Of a stretch of DNA of 64,000 nt, positions 37,595 through 45,893 are shown one piece after another. Both the position numbers and the translations under genes were made by a program. The notes under the pieces are model-generated. The model did no database searches. It was not told where the DNA came from and saw nothing but the letters and a program-made list of their open reading frames with translations. Source of the stretch: Tolypothrix bouteillei VB521301 (GTDB lineage Bacteria; Cyanobacteriota; Cyanobacteriia; Cyanobacteriales; Nostocaceae); assembly GCF_000760695.4 (NCBI RefSeq), contig NZ_JHEG04000001.1:7437555-7501554 (forward strand), in the 5' to 3' direction. Position 1 is the stretch's first letter; every line of letters begins with the position of its first letter.

Positions 37595-39349
37595 ATGAAA
37601 TTTCTGCAATTTTTATTAGAAATCTCATGGCGGAATATTTTGATTGCAACAGTCACGGGTTTAATGAGTGGTGTTTTTAATGCAATGCTCATTTCACTTA
37701 TCAATCGTTCTGTCAGTCAAGCATCATTTCCTGATGCATTATTATATTTTGCCGCGTTAGGTTTCAGTGCTCTCCTTACCAGTGTCATCACGCAATTTCT
37801 GCTCATCCGTCTCTCGCAAAATGCAATCTACCAATTGCGGGTGAGGTTAAGCCAAAATATCTTATTTTCTCCTTTACAACATTTAGAAAGACTTGGGGAA
37901 AGTCGTTTACTCGCTACTTTGACTGATGATGTGCGCGTCCTTTCCCACGCTGTGTCTGCAATTCCTAGCATTTGTATCGATCTCGCTACTGTCATTGGAT
38001 GCTTTGTGTACTTGGCTTTAATTTCAAACATTATATTTGCGGCGTCGTTTACTACATCTGTTCTGGCAATGTGGTGTGTTCAAACTATACTTGGCAAAGC
38101 ACAGGGTTTATTTTCGCTAGCACGTGAAGAGGAGGATAATTTATACAAACATTTTCAAGGTCTGACTAGAGGTACTAAAGAACTGAAACTGCATAAGTCG
38201 AGACGAGAAGATTTTTACTCTAAGAGCTTGCAAGGAAGTGCATCATTATTACGGTATAAAAATACGACCGCAATGCAAATTTTTGCGATCGCTAATGGGT
38301 TAGGGCAGTTTATGCAACTTTCTAGTTTAGCTATAGTTCTGTTTGTATTACCCTGGTTAATTGATATTCCACTTTCACTACTAGCAACCTATGTTTTAAC
38401 TATGACCTATTTGTCTCTTCCTCTTCAGAACTTGTTGCGTAGGTTACCCGATTTATTACAAGGAAATGTTGCTCTACAAAAAATTGAAATGATGAAGCTG
38501 TCATTAACAGAAAAAACCGAAATTGCTACTCAAATCAATACTTACGCGATCGCGCAACCAGATCGAGTTGAGTTTAAACTCGAACTCGACCAAGTTACTT
38601 ATTTGTATCACCCTAATGGTCATGAGAAAGAGTTTTTGTCAGAGCCAAACGATCCATCTTTGCCCATGCGATCGAGACATCAGCACAAACCAAAACATCA
38701 ACCGGGAGATATGCCTCCTCCCCCCCACGATGAGAAAGGATTTCGCCTCGGTCCCATCAGTCTAACTTTGCAGTCTGGAGAAATAACATTTATTATAGGA
38801 GGCAATGGTAGTGGCAAGTCAACGTTAGCCAAATTAATTACAGGGTTGTATCCACCTAATACTGGTTCAATTTATCTCAACGGACTACTCATCACAGATC
38901 GGAATCAGGAATGGTATCGCCAACATTTCTCTGCTGTATTCTCTGACTTTTATCTTTTTGATAGCTGTTTGGGATTCGATCGAACAGATCTCGATCGACA
39001 AGTTGAAATTTATCTCAAGCAATTGCAGTTAGACCACAAGGTTCAAGTGAGAAATGGTGTTTTATCAACAACTAGTTTATCTCAAGGACAGAGAAAGCGC
39101 CTTGCTTTACTAACAGCTTATTTAGAAGATCGCCCTATTTATTTATTCGATGAGTGGGCATCTGACCAAGAGCCGCACTTCCGAGACTTGTTTTACAGAC
39201 AAAGCCTTATGGAACTTAAAGAGAAGGGTAAGGCAGTTATAGTTATCACTCATGATGACCGTTACTTTCACCTCGCCGACCAAATTATTAAGCTAGATTA
39301 TGGTAAGGTAGAATCCGATCGCGTTCCGAAAACTAATTACCTAAAGTAA
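37595..39349 (+). CDS. ABC exporter, cyclic-peptide/siderophore type (PvdE/SyrD-like)
   Basis: 584 residues from the ATG at 37595, which has AGGA about ten bases upstream; the frame also opens at an upstream TTG that I reject. A six-helix transmembrane domain (1-300) is fused to an ATPase with Walker A GGNGSGKSTLAK, signature LSQGQRKRLAL and Walker B PIYLFDEWASDQEP. This is the half-transporter layout of PvdE-like exporters. Between the two domains lies a His/Pro-rich insert (RSRHQHKPKHQPGDMPPPPH), unusual for the family and possibly metal-binding. The position after the PKS suggests export of its product or of a related metabolite. Confidence 0.9.
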   Translation: MKFLQFLLEISWRNILIATVTGLMSGVFNAMLISLINRSVSQASFPDALLYFAALGFSALLTSVITQFLLIRLSQNAIYQLRVRLSQNILFSPLQHLERLGESRLLATLTDDVRVLSHAVSAIPSICIDLATVIGCFVYLALISNIIFAASFTTSVLAMWCVQTILGKAQGLFSLAREEEDNLYKHFQGLTRGTKELKLHKSRREDFYSKSLQGSASLLRYKNTTAMQIFAIANGLGQFMQLSSLAIVLFVLPWLIDIPLSLLATYVLTMTYLSLPLQNLLRRLPDLLQGNVALQKIEMMKLSLTEKTEIATQINTYAIAQPDRVEFKLELDQVTYLYHPNGHEKEFLSEPNDPSLPMRSRHQHKPKHQPGDMPPPPHDEKGFRLGPISLTLQSGEITFIIGGNGSGKSTLAKLITGLYPPNTGSIYLNGLLITDRNQEWYRQHFSAVFSDFYLFDSCLGFDRTDLDRQVEIYLKQLQLDHKVQVRNGVLSTTSLSQGQRKRLALLTAYLEDRPIYLFDEWASDQEPHFRDLFYRQSLMELKEKGKAVIVITHDDRYFHLADQIIKLDYGKVESDRVPKTNYLK

Positions 39350-39447
39350 GCTCGACAGTGACCCGATGGCACAAAACTATAGCAGAAAAAGAATGCCGTG
39401 ATTAGAAAAAATGTGCATAAATGTGAAGCTCCTTTGGAGTAAAAATT

Positions 39448-39645
39448 ATGGAAATTTCTGAACAAGAACTTTCTCAAAAAATTTGTGATGATGTGACTCA
39501 AATTGAAGTTGATTTAGAGACTGCCTTGAAAGAAATACTTGAACAAGCTGGCAGCAAAATTAAGCCAGAGAAACAAGAGGAGATTAAGAAAGAGATGGAA
39601 GGAACAAAGCAAGTTCTCGAACGCTTCAAAAGTAGATATGGTTAG
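39448..39645 (+). CDS. small acidic helical protein, unknown
   Basis: 65 residues, highly charged and predicted almost entirely helical (QIEVDLETALKEILEQ and EEIKKEMEGTKQVLERF), without cysteine-rich, signal or transmembrane features apart from one Cys. GGAG is nine bases before the ATG. It lies between the ABC exporter and the HlyD gene in the same direction, so it may be part of the operon. No family is recognised. Confidence 0.6.
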   Translation: MEISEQELSQKICDDVTQIEVDLETALKEILEQAGSKIKPEKQEEIKKEMEGTKQVLERFKSRYG

Positions 39646-39689
39646 CTGTTCTTGGCAATACTTGCTGGAAAAAGTCTGTAGGAGCAAAC

Positions 39690-41282
39690 ATGGCATTAAA
39701 TCCTTTTGAATTAAACGATTACTCGAATCAAACAGCGTTAAGTGATTCCACATCTTCACTCCAACCCGTCAAGAAGCAGGGCATACCAAAATGGTGGCTG
39801 AAATTACTCACCTTATTCCTGCTTGCAGGCGGTAGTTATCTCGCTTACAATCAGCTCGTTAAGCAACAACAGCGAGCAAATCACCGACCACCAATAATCT
39901 CTTTAGAACGAGGTTCTTTTTCGATTACTGTCTCAGCCAATGGTACTGTTGAACCGGAACAGGCAATCAACATCAGCCCTAAAAATGCAGGTATTCTCAA
40001 AAGCCTACAGGTTAAAGAGAGCGATCGCGTTAGCAAAGGGCAGGTGTTAGCTCGCATGGATGATTCCAATCTACAGGGACAATTGACGCAAGAGCAAGGG
40101 AGACTAGCACAAGCTCAGGCAAATCTACGCAAGCTAAAAGCAGGGAACCGTCCTCAAGAAATCGCTCAGTCTCAGGCTAGATTGGAGGAACTGCAAGCAA
40201 AATTAGACAAACTCATAAAAGGAAATCGCCCTCAGGATATTGCTCAAGCACAAGCCCGCTTAGACCAAGCTAAAGCTAGGTTATACAAAGCAGACGATGA
40301 GTTTCGCCGCACGGAGAAACTTTATCAGGCTGGAGCAATTTCCCTACAAACCTTAAACCAGAAATCTGCAGATCGCGACAGCGCTCTAGCCCAAGTCACA
40401 GAAGCACAACAAGCACTGTCTCTGCAAAAAGCAGGAACTCGTCAAGAAGAAATCAACCAAGCCCGTGCAGAGGTAAAACAGCAACAGCAAGCCTTAAGTC
40501 TCCTGAAAGCAGGAACCCGTCAGGAAGAAATTGACCAAGCTCGTGCAGAGGTGAAATCTGCTCGCGGTGCGCTGCAAAACATCCAAACCCAGATTGATGA
40601 TACACTTATTCGCGCACCTTTTGATGGAGTTATCATTCGCAAGTATGCCGATCCCGGTGCTTTTGTCACGCCAATGACGGCAAGCAGTTCTGTTTCTTCC
40701 GCAACTTCATCATCGATTCTGGCATTGGCTGATGTCAATCAGGTGGTGTCAAACGTGTCGGAAAGCAACATTTCCCAGATTCGTGTCGGTCAGCAAGCAA
40801 TTATCAAGGCAGATGCTTATCCTGGAAAAACGTTTCCAGGACGAGTCTCACAAATCGCTGCTCAAGCCACAGTAGAGCAAAATGTTACGAGCTTTGAAGT
40901 GAAAGTCGCTCTTCTCTCAGGTGCAGATCGGTTGTTGCGTTCTGGAATGAATGTATCTGTGGAGTTTAAAGTTGGTCAGTTGCAGAATGCGATCGCTGTA
41001 CCGACGGTTGCAGTTACACGCCAGCAGAACGTCACGGGTGTTTTTGTTGTGCGTAAAGGTCAACTCCCTAAATTTACTCCCATCACAACCGGAGCAACGG
41101 TGAATAATCGTACTGAGGTGAAGACGGGACTCGATGGAACAGAACACATATTAATCAGCCCCCCGCCCGAACCTAAAGATCGACCTGGTTTTTCTTTTCC
41201 AAATCTTTTCGGAGGCTCTAATGGGCCGAAAGAAGGTCCTCCTGGACCGCCACCTGGTGGTGGTGGACCTCCTCCTCATTAA
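39690..41282 (+). CDS. HlyD/MacA-type efflux adaptor
   Basis: 530 residues. One N-terminal transmembrane helix (WLKLLTLFLLAGGSYLAY) precedes the lipoyl-like strands (GTVEPEQAINISPKNAG). A long alpha hairpin is made of four repeats of the type KAGxRxQEIxQARA (residues about 150-290). The second lipoyl half (DDTLIRAPFDGVIIRKY) and a beta barrel follow. Such adaptors connect an inner-membrane pump to an outer-membrane duct. The C-terminal 45 residues are Pro/Gly-rich and end in PPGGGGPPPH, an unusual tail. AGGAG lies five bases before the ATG. MacB-like permease and ATPase genes follow directly. Confidence 0.93.
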   Translation: MALNPFELNDYSNQTALSDSTSSLQPVKKQGIPKWWLKLLTLFLLAGGSYLAYNQLVKQQQRANHRPPIISLERGSFSITVSANGTVEPEQAINISPKNAGILKSLQVKESDRVSKGQVLARMDDSNLQGQLTQEQGRLAQAQANLRKLKAGNRPQEIAQSQARLEELQAKLDKLIKGNRPQDIAQAQARLDQAKARLYKADDEFRRTEKLYQAGAISLQTLNQKSADRDSALAQVTEAQQALSLQKAGTRQEEINQARAEVKQQQQALSLLKAGTRQEEIDQARAEVKSARGALQNIQTQIDDTLIRAPFDGVIIRKYADPGAFVTPMTASSSVSSATSSSILALADVNQVVSNVSESNISQIRVGQQAIIKADAYPGKTFPGRVSQIAAQATVEQNVTSFEVKVALLSGADRLLRSGMNVSVEFKVGQLQNAIAVPTVAVTRQQNVTGVFVVRKGQLPKFTPITTGATVNNRTEVKTGLDGTEHILISPPPEPKDRPGFSFPNLFGGSNGPKEGPPGPPPGGGGPPPH

Positions 41283-41295
41283 TTTAATCAAAACC

Positions 41296-42585
41296 ATGAA
41301 AATTTCTTTCCGCTTACCTCAAAGTATGGCGACCGAGCGGCGTAGCACGACTGTGCCGACTATCGAAATTATCACAATGGCGGTTGAGGCGTTATGGAGT
41401 AACAAACTTCGTACCGGATTGACGATGTTGGGTGTAATTATTGGCATTGCTTCTGTGATTGCAATTACTTCCGTTGGACAGGGCGTACAAAAAGCGACCG
41501 AACAGCAAATTCAGGCGTTGGGAACTGATGTTTTACAAATTTTTCCAGGGTCAGCTAAAACGGGTGGTATCAGTCAAGGGATGGGTTCTAGCTCGACACT
41601 AACTTGGGAAGATGCTAAAGCAATTCAAGAGCAGGCTCCTGCTGCTAAAGTTGTTTCCGCCTACCTACAACGTCCGGGACAAGTCGTTTATGGAAAGTTA
41701 AATCACTCGACCAATATTGTGGGAATTGATTTAAACTATCTTGAAGCGAGAAATACTCAACTTACACAAGGCAGGTTTTTTACTTCCGAAGAAATGGACA
41801 CAGCTAAACCAGTTGCTGTTCTGGGTTCTTCAGTATGGGAGGAACTATTTGATAGCAGTAAAAATGTTGTGGGCGAACAGATTCGGATTCAACGTAATAT
41901 TTACGAAGTTATTGGCATATTTGAGAAGAAGGGTTCGGAAGGTTCGATGGATCGGGACGATCAAGTGTTTATTCCTCTCACCAATATGTCAAGTCGAATC
42001 GTGGGGAATAATGCTTTGAAAGGGTTTGCTGTCAATGGAATTTATGTGAAAGTAGGCGATCGCGACCGATCGCAAACAGCGCAATTTCAGGTTGTGAACC
42101 TTCTACGGTTGCGCCACAATCTCAGTCCATCGCAGTCTGATGATTTTAGCATTAGGAATCGCACGGACATTGTTAACGCTTTTACAACTGTGGTGGGTTT
42201 GTTTACAGTTATGGTAGTGGCGATCGCAAGCATTTCTCTATTAGTAGGAGGTATTGGTATCGCTAACATCATGTTGGTGTCGGTTATCGAACGGACGCGA
42301 GAGATTGGTATTCGTAAAGCAGTTGGAGCAACTAACTCTGCGATTTTGAATCAGTTTTTAGCCGAATCTGTTGTGATTTCTACTGCGGGAGGAGGTATTG
42401 GCATAGGAATTGGCATTGCGATCGCCTTTAGCTCTGCCATGCTTTTGCACTTTCCCTTTGTGGTTTCTGTTTGGTCAGTTGTGTGTGGGTTTGGATTATC
42501 GTTCATTGTTGGGTTGTTGGCTGGAGTGATTCCGGCTCGGAATGCTGCTCGGTTAGACCCCATTGCTGCATTAAGGAGTGATTGA
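41296..42585 (+). CDS. MacB-type ABC permease (FtsX domain)
   Basis: 429 residues from ATG 41296. The first transmembrane helix is in LTMLGVIIGIASVIAITSVG; a large periplasmic MacB_PCD domain spans about 70-290. Three C-terminal helices include VVAIASISLLVGGIGIANIM and end in the family's PARNAARLDPIAALRS. This permease lacks the fused ATPase of E. coli MacB, which is encoded by the next gene starting one base after this stop. It probably forms a MacAB-like efflux or lipoprotein-type machine with the HlyD protein upstream. The frame runs further upstream, inside the hlyD gene, but the start there has no support. Confidence 0.92.
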   Translation: MKISFRLPQSMATERRSTTVPTIEIITMAVEALWSNKLRTGLTMLGVIIGIASVIAITSVGQGVQKATEQQIQALGTDVLQIFPGSAKTGGISQGMGSSSTLTWEDAKAIQEQAPAAKVVSAYLQRPGQVVYGKLNHSTNIVGIDLNYLEARNTQLTQGRFFTSEEMDTAKPVAVLGSSVWEELFDSSKNVVGEQIRIQRNIYEVIGIFEKKGSEGSMDRDDQVFIPLTNMSSRIVGNNALKGFAVNGIYVKVGDRDRSQTAQFQVVNLLRLRHNLSPSQSDDFSIRNRTDIVNAFTTVVGLFTVMVVAIASISLLVGGIGIANIMLVSVIERTREIGIRKAVGATNSAILNQFLAESVVISTAGGGIGIGIGIAIAFSSAMLLHFPFVVSVWSVVCGFGLSFIVGLLAGVIPARNAARLDPIAALRSD

Positions 42586-42586
42586 T

Positions 42587-43255
42587 ATGGCTACTATGAT
42601 TTGGATGCAGGCGATTACCAAAACCTATCGCTTAGGTGAAGTGAATGTACCCGTGCTGAAGCGGATTGATTTAGAGATTGAGCAAGGAGAGTATGTTGCC
42701 ATTATGGGTACGTCTGGTTCGGGTAAGTCCACACTGATGAACCTTATTGGCTGCTTAGATCGTCCGACGGATGGTCACTATGTCTTTGAGGGTAGGAATT
42801 TAACGACTCTTAGCAATGATAAATTGGCACATATTCGCAATCAGAGGATTGGGTTTGTTTTTCAGCAATTTAATTTGTTACCGCGTTCTACCGCGCTTGA
42901 GAATGTTATGTTGCCAATGATTTATGCTAATGTCCCCAAGCAAAAACGCCGCCAACAAGCAATCCAAGCACTGACACGGGTGGGATTGGGCGATCGCTTG
43001 TTCAATCGTCCCAGTCAACTTTCAGGAGGACAACAGCAACGGGTAGCGATCGCTCGTGCTTTGGTTAACCGACCGGCGCTTGTGTTAGCAGATGAGCCAA
43101 CGGGTGCGTTAGACACGGAAACCTCTCAAGAAGTAATGGATTTACTGACTGAACTCAACCAACAACACATTACGATTGTAATTGTCACCCATGCTCCTGA
43201 AATTGCTGCTCAAACAAGACGAGTGATTCGAGTTCAAGATGGTCTAATTGTATAA
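42587..43255 (+). CDS. MacB/LolD-type ABC ATPase
   Basis: 222 residues. Walker [17 protein letters not shown]-loop [17 protein letters not shown], signature [15 protein letters not shown], Walker [15 protein letters not shown] and the H-loop VTHAPE are all intact. AGGAG lies eight bases before the ATG, which begins one base after the permease stop. A GTG nine bases earlier lies within that ribosome site and is rejected. It energises the permease at 41296. Confidence 0.95.
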   Translation: MATMIWMQAITKTYRLGEVNVPVLKRIDLEIEQGEYVAIMGTSGSGKSTLMNLIGCLDRPTDGHYVFEGRNLTTLSNDKLAHIRNQRIGFVFQQFNLLPRSTALENVMLPMIYANVPKQKRRQQAIQALTRVGLGDRLFNRPSQLSGGQQQRVAIARALVNRPALVLADEPTGALDTETSQEVMDLLTELNQQHITIVIVTHAPEIAAQTRRVIRVQDGLIV

Positions 43256-43597
43256 TTGCTGACTAATGATCTGTTACTAACAACTAACCACTAACTGTAC
43301 GTTTGTTCATTTTTAAAGAGCAAGATTTAATTAAGCTTTACAGGGCTTATAATCCAAGCGATGCAACTGCCTCAGGCATTTTTGTCTCCCACAGAGCTTT
43401 TGGCTATTTTATGATTTATGCTATCCCTATGCCTTAAATAATCGCCTCTGTGAGCCTTCTGTGATGGTCATAAAGTTGACTAACAAATAACGGCTTACTT
43501 AAAAATCTCTTTCACGAATGCATTAAGGCTTTAATTCCTCTTCGATCGAAATAAGCGAACGTACAGCACTAACAACTTTTTTAGGAGTTTGATTTCC
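43256..43597. other. intergenic region after the ABC ATPase
   Basis: 342 bases without a gene. AGGAG sits 11 bases before the lipoprotein ATG at 43598, so the downstream pair probably has its own promoter here. Confidence 0.4.
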
Positions 43598-43933
43598 ATG
43601 AAAATTAATCGATTGTTGATCTTAACTGCTGTTCCTTTAACGATTGGGGCTTGTAGTTTTTTAGCACCACCACCAAATGGTACAGGCGGATTGCAACCAC
43701 CACCTCGTATTGATTTTAATACTGCTGCTAAAAAACTAGGAGTGACTGAAGTTCAATTGAAAGCAGCCTTAAAAGTGCCTGAGAAACTACCGATAGAGCC
43801 TTCATCTACTCCTCCACCACCTCCCGATATTAAAGGTGCTGCAACAAAATTAGGCATAAGCGAGAGAAAATTGATAGAGGTTTTGGGGATTCCGCCCCAT
43901 CCGCCAAACGCTCAGCCTTCTACAACAAAATAG
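43598..43933 (+). CDS. small proline-rich lipoprotein with two helix-turn-helix-like repeats
   Basis: 111 residues. A lipoprotein signal ends in the lipobox LTIGAC (Cys19). Two similar segments follow, FNTAAKKLGVTEVQLKAAL and IKGAATKLGISERKLIEVL, each flanked by polyproline (APPPNG, STPPPPPD, PPHPPNA). The repeats look like a small helical binding module rather than DNA-binding, given the lipoprotein location. An upstream in-frame TTG is rejected in favour of the ATG with AGGAG. It is followed after seven bases by the YHYH gene. Confidence 0.75.
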   Translation: MKINRLLILTAVPLTIGACSFLAPPPNGTGGLQPPPRIDFNTAAKKLGVTEVQLKAALKVPEKLPIEPSSTPPPPPDIKGAATKLGISERKLIEVLGIPPHPPNAQPSTTK

Positions 43934-43940
43934 TTTGATT

Positions 43941-44885
43941 ATGAAATTTCGCTCTGTTAGGATTTTCTTCATTGTTGTAACGTTGTTGTTTGTATGGTCT
44001 TGCGCCAATCAACCGCTCGCATCTATGCTTCAAGCGCCCTCTCCTGCTGCAACAGTGGCAAAAAATCTGCCAACAGTAACAGGTGTAGATCTTAGACACC
44101 TACCAATCGGTGATGGGCGAATTTCGGTGCAACCTAAAGTAGGTTCTGTGTGGTCGTGCAGAACTCGTTTTAGAAACAAAGGAGGAGCACACGCTAGTGG
44201 AGACTGGATTCAAGCAGACGGCACTTATAACTTGACAGCTAAGCCAACAGTTAATGGTGCAGTTCATTGGCCAAGTCAGTTCACAATTACACTTCAAAAT
44301 AACATTCGTACAATTACTGGGAACAGACTCCCAAAAAGTGTGACTGGTAAGTTTCCTATCTCACCTGATGATGATGCTTACGCCTACGATCGCAATCCCA
44401 ATTCAATTACGGCTGAAGCATACCAAATCAAGTTACCAGCCATACCTCAAGCAACAGAGGAGCCATCATGCTTGCCATTAGGAGCGATCGGTGTGTTAAC
44501 AAACGGTGGATATTTTTTCAATGCTCTTGATGCGCGTGGTGAAGATGCTGTAGCCCACGAAATCCAAGATAGTTGTCAAGGACATCCAGAGAGAGGTGGT
44601 GCATACCACTACCATAGCGTTACGACCTGTCTGGAGGCTCAGAGCAAAGAGCATTCGGCTTTACTAGGTTATGCATTCGATGGATTTGGTATCTACGGTC
44701 ATTACGATAAGAATGGTAAAGTGCTTACCAACACCGATCTTGATGCATGCCACGGTCATACTCACGAAATTGAATGGGATGGGAAGAAGCAGAAGCTATA
44801 CCATTACCATGCTACTTGGGAGTATCCTTACACGGTCGGATGCTACCGAGGTAAGCCGAATTCTGTTACAAAAATTCGCCGTTAG
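43941..44885 (+). CDS. YHYH domain lipoprotein
   Basis: 314 residues with a lipoprotein-type signal (VVTLLFVWSCAN; candidate lipobox Cys). The YHYH module is clear: ERGGAYHYHSVTTC, LLGYAFDGFGIYG, ACHGHTHEIEWDG and LYHYHATWEYPYTVGC. These are His-rich, metal-site-like motifs with conserved cysteines. YHYH proteins are secreted, of unknown biochemical role, and often sit beside exporters. It lies seven bases after the lipoprotein gene. With the His-rich insert in the ABC exporter it suggests a metal-related or oxidative function for the locus (inference). Confidence 0.88.
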   Translation: MKFRSVRIFFIVVTLLFVWSCANQPLASMLQAPSPAATVAKNLPTVTGVDLRHLPIGDGRISVQPKVGSVWSCRTRFRNKGGAHASGDWIQADGTYNLTAKPTVNGAVHWPSQFTITLQNNIRTITGNRLPKSVTGKFPISPDDDAYAYDRNPNSITAEAYQIKLPAIPQATEEPSCLPLGAIGVLTNGGYFFNALDARGEDAVAHEIQDSCQGHPERGGAYHYHSVTTCLEAQSKEHSALLGYAFDGFGIYGHYDKNGKVLTNTDLDACHGHTHEIEWDGKKQKLYHYHATWEYPYTVGCYRGKPNSVTKIRR

Positions 44886-44940
44886 TTAGTAGTCGGTAGA
44901 TTCAAACTGAACAAAATATTAAAATGAAGGTGTGTTATTT

Positions 44941-45075
44941 ATGGTCAAAGAAAACAAGTCTTTACCCGTAGATTTAGACGATACTGAAAAGGAAAAATTA
45001 CGTCAAATTGCAATGAAGTGGGGAGTCAGTTTATCGGCTGCAATTAAGAAGTTAATTAAAGAGGCTCCTTTGTGA
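44941..45075 (+). CDS. small ribbon-helix-helix-like protein
   Basis: 44 codons (VKENKSLPVDLDDTEKEKL and ending AAIKKLIKEAPL). A short strand followed by two helices (EKLRQIAMKWGVSLSAAIKK) fits a CopG/Arc-type fold. AAGGTG lies eight bases before the ATG. It could be an antitoxin or small repressor, but no toxin is adjacent. Confidence 0.55.
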   Translation: MVKENKSLPVDLDDTEKEKLRQIAMKWGVSLSAAIKKLIKEAPL

Positions 45076-45127
45076 GAGCTAAAACAGTAATTCACGATTT
45101 TAGTCAATAGGCATCTCCGAAAAAGAC

Positions 45128-45155
45128 GTAGGGCGCGGCGACCTTGCGCCCCTAC
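45128..45155. repeat. dispersed GC-rich palindrome
   Basis: GTAGGGCGC and GCGCCCCTAC flank a short loop, a form of the common cyanobacterial intergenic palindrome. The sequence TTTATCTGTTTAGAGGGAGC just downstream (about 45171) recurs at 49338 after another gene. Confidence 0.5.
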
Positions 45156-45314
45156 CAAAACTTTTGGGGAAATTTATCTGTTTAGAGGGAGCGATCGCAG
45201 TGAGTACGTACCTACATTTCAAATTCTCCGCAATGCAATAAAAGACCTCGCCGATATACTCAGCGACTATACTCGAAGAATCACCCAACATAATTACTCA
45301 ACAACACAGTTCTT

Positions 45315-45881
45315 ATGAGTCAAAGCATTGATGAACGAGTCCGTTGGACAACAAGAGACTTAGAACTATTGCCCGATAACGGCAATCGATATGAAATTAT
45401 TGATGGAGAGCTATTTGTGACGAGAGCACCACATTGGAAACATCAAAAAACTTGTAACAACGTTGGAGCAGAACTGAGGGCTTGGTCGCTGTCAACGGGA
45501 TTGGGCGAGGCTGTCCCCACCCCAGGACTCATTTTTACTGATGCGGATAATGTCATTCCTGATGTAGTATGGGTGAGTAAGGAACGTCTCCCGCTCTTAC
45601 TTGACGATGCCGGACATTTGACAGGAGCGCCAGAACTTATTGTGGAAGTCCTCTCACCAGGTATAGACAATGAGCAGCGTGACCGCGAGACAAAACTAAA
45701 GCTATATACTTCCAGAGGAGTACGGGAATATTGGATTTTAGATTGGCGATTGCAGCAAGTAGAGGTATATCGAAGGGAAAGAGCAGTTCTCAAATTAGTC
45801 ACAACACTATTTGCTACAGATGAACTCACCTCACCCCTACTACCGAACTTTACCTGTCCTGTTGCACGGTTCTTTATTTAG
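45315..45881 (+). CDS. Uma2 family endonuclease-like protein
   Basis: 188 residues, full length for the family. The PD-(D/E)XK-like core is seen in NVIPDVVWVSKERL and LIVEVLSPGIDN, then RDRETKLKLYTSRGVREYWILDW, which matches the typical Uma2 layout. Uma2 proteins are abundant in cyanobacteria with unclear function. This copy is intact, whereas two relics lie at 12108 and 33442. The stop is 12 bases from the convergent TpsA 4 stop. Confidence 0.9.
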   Translation: MSQSIDERVRWTTRDLELLPDNGNRYEIIDGELFVTRAPHWKHQKTCNNVGAELRAWSLSTGLGEAVPTPGLIFTDADNVIPDVVWVSKERLPLLLDDAGHLTGAPELIVEVLSPGIDNEQRDRETKLKLYTSRGVREYWILDWRLQQVEVYRRERAVLKLVTTLFATDELTSPLLPNFTCPVARFFI

Positions 45882-45893
45882 CTCAATTTATAA

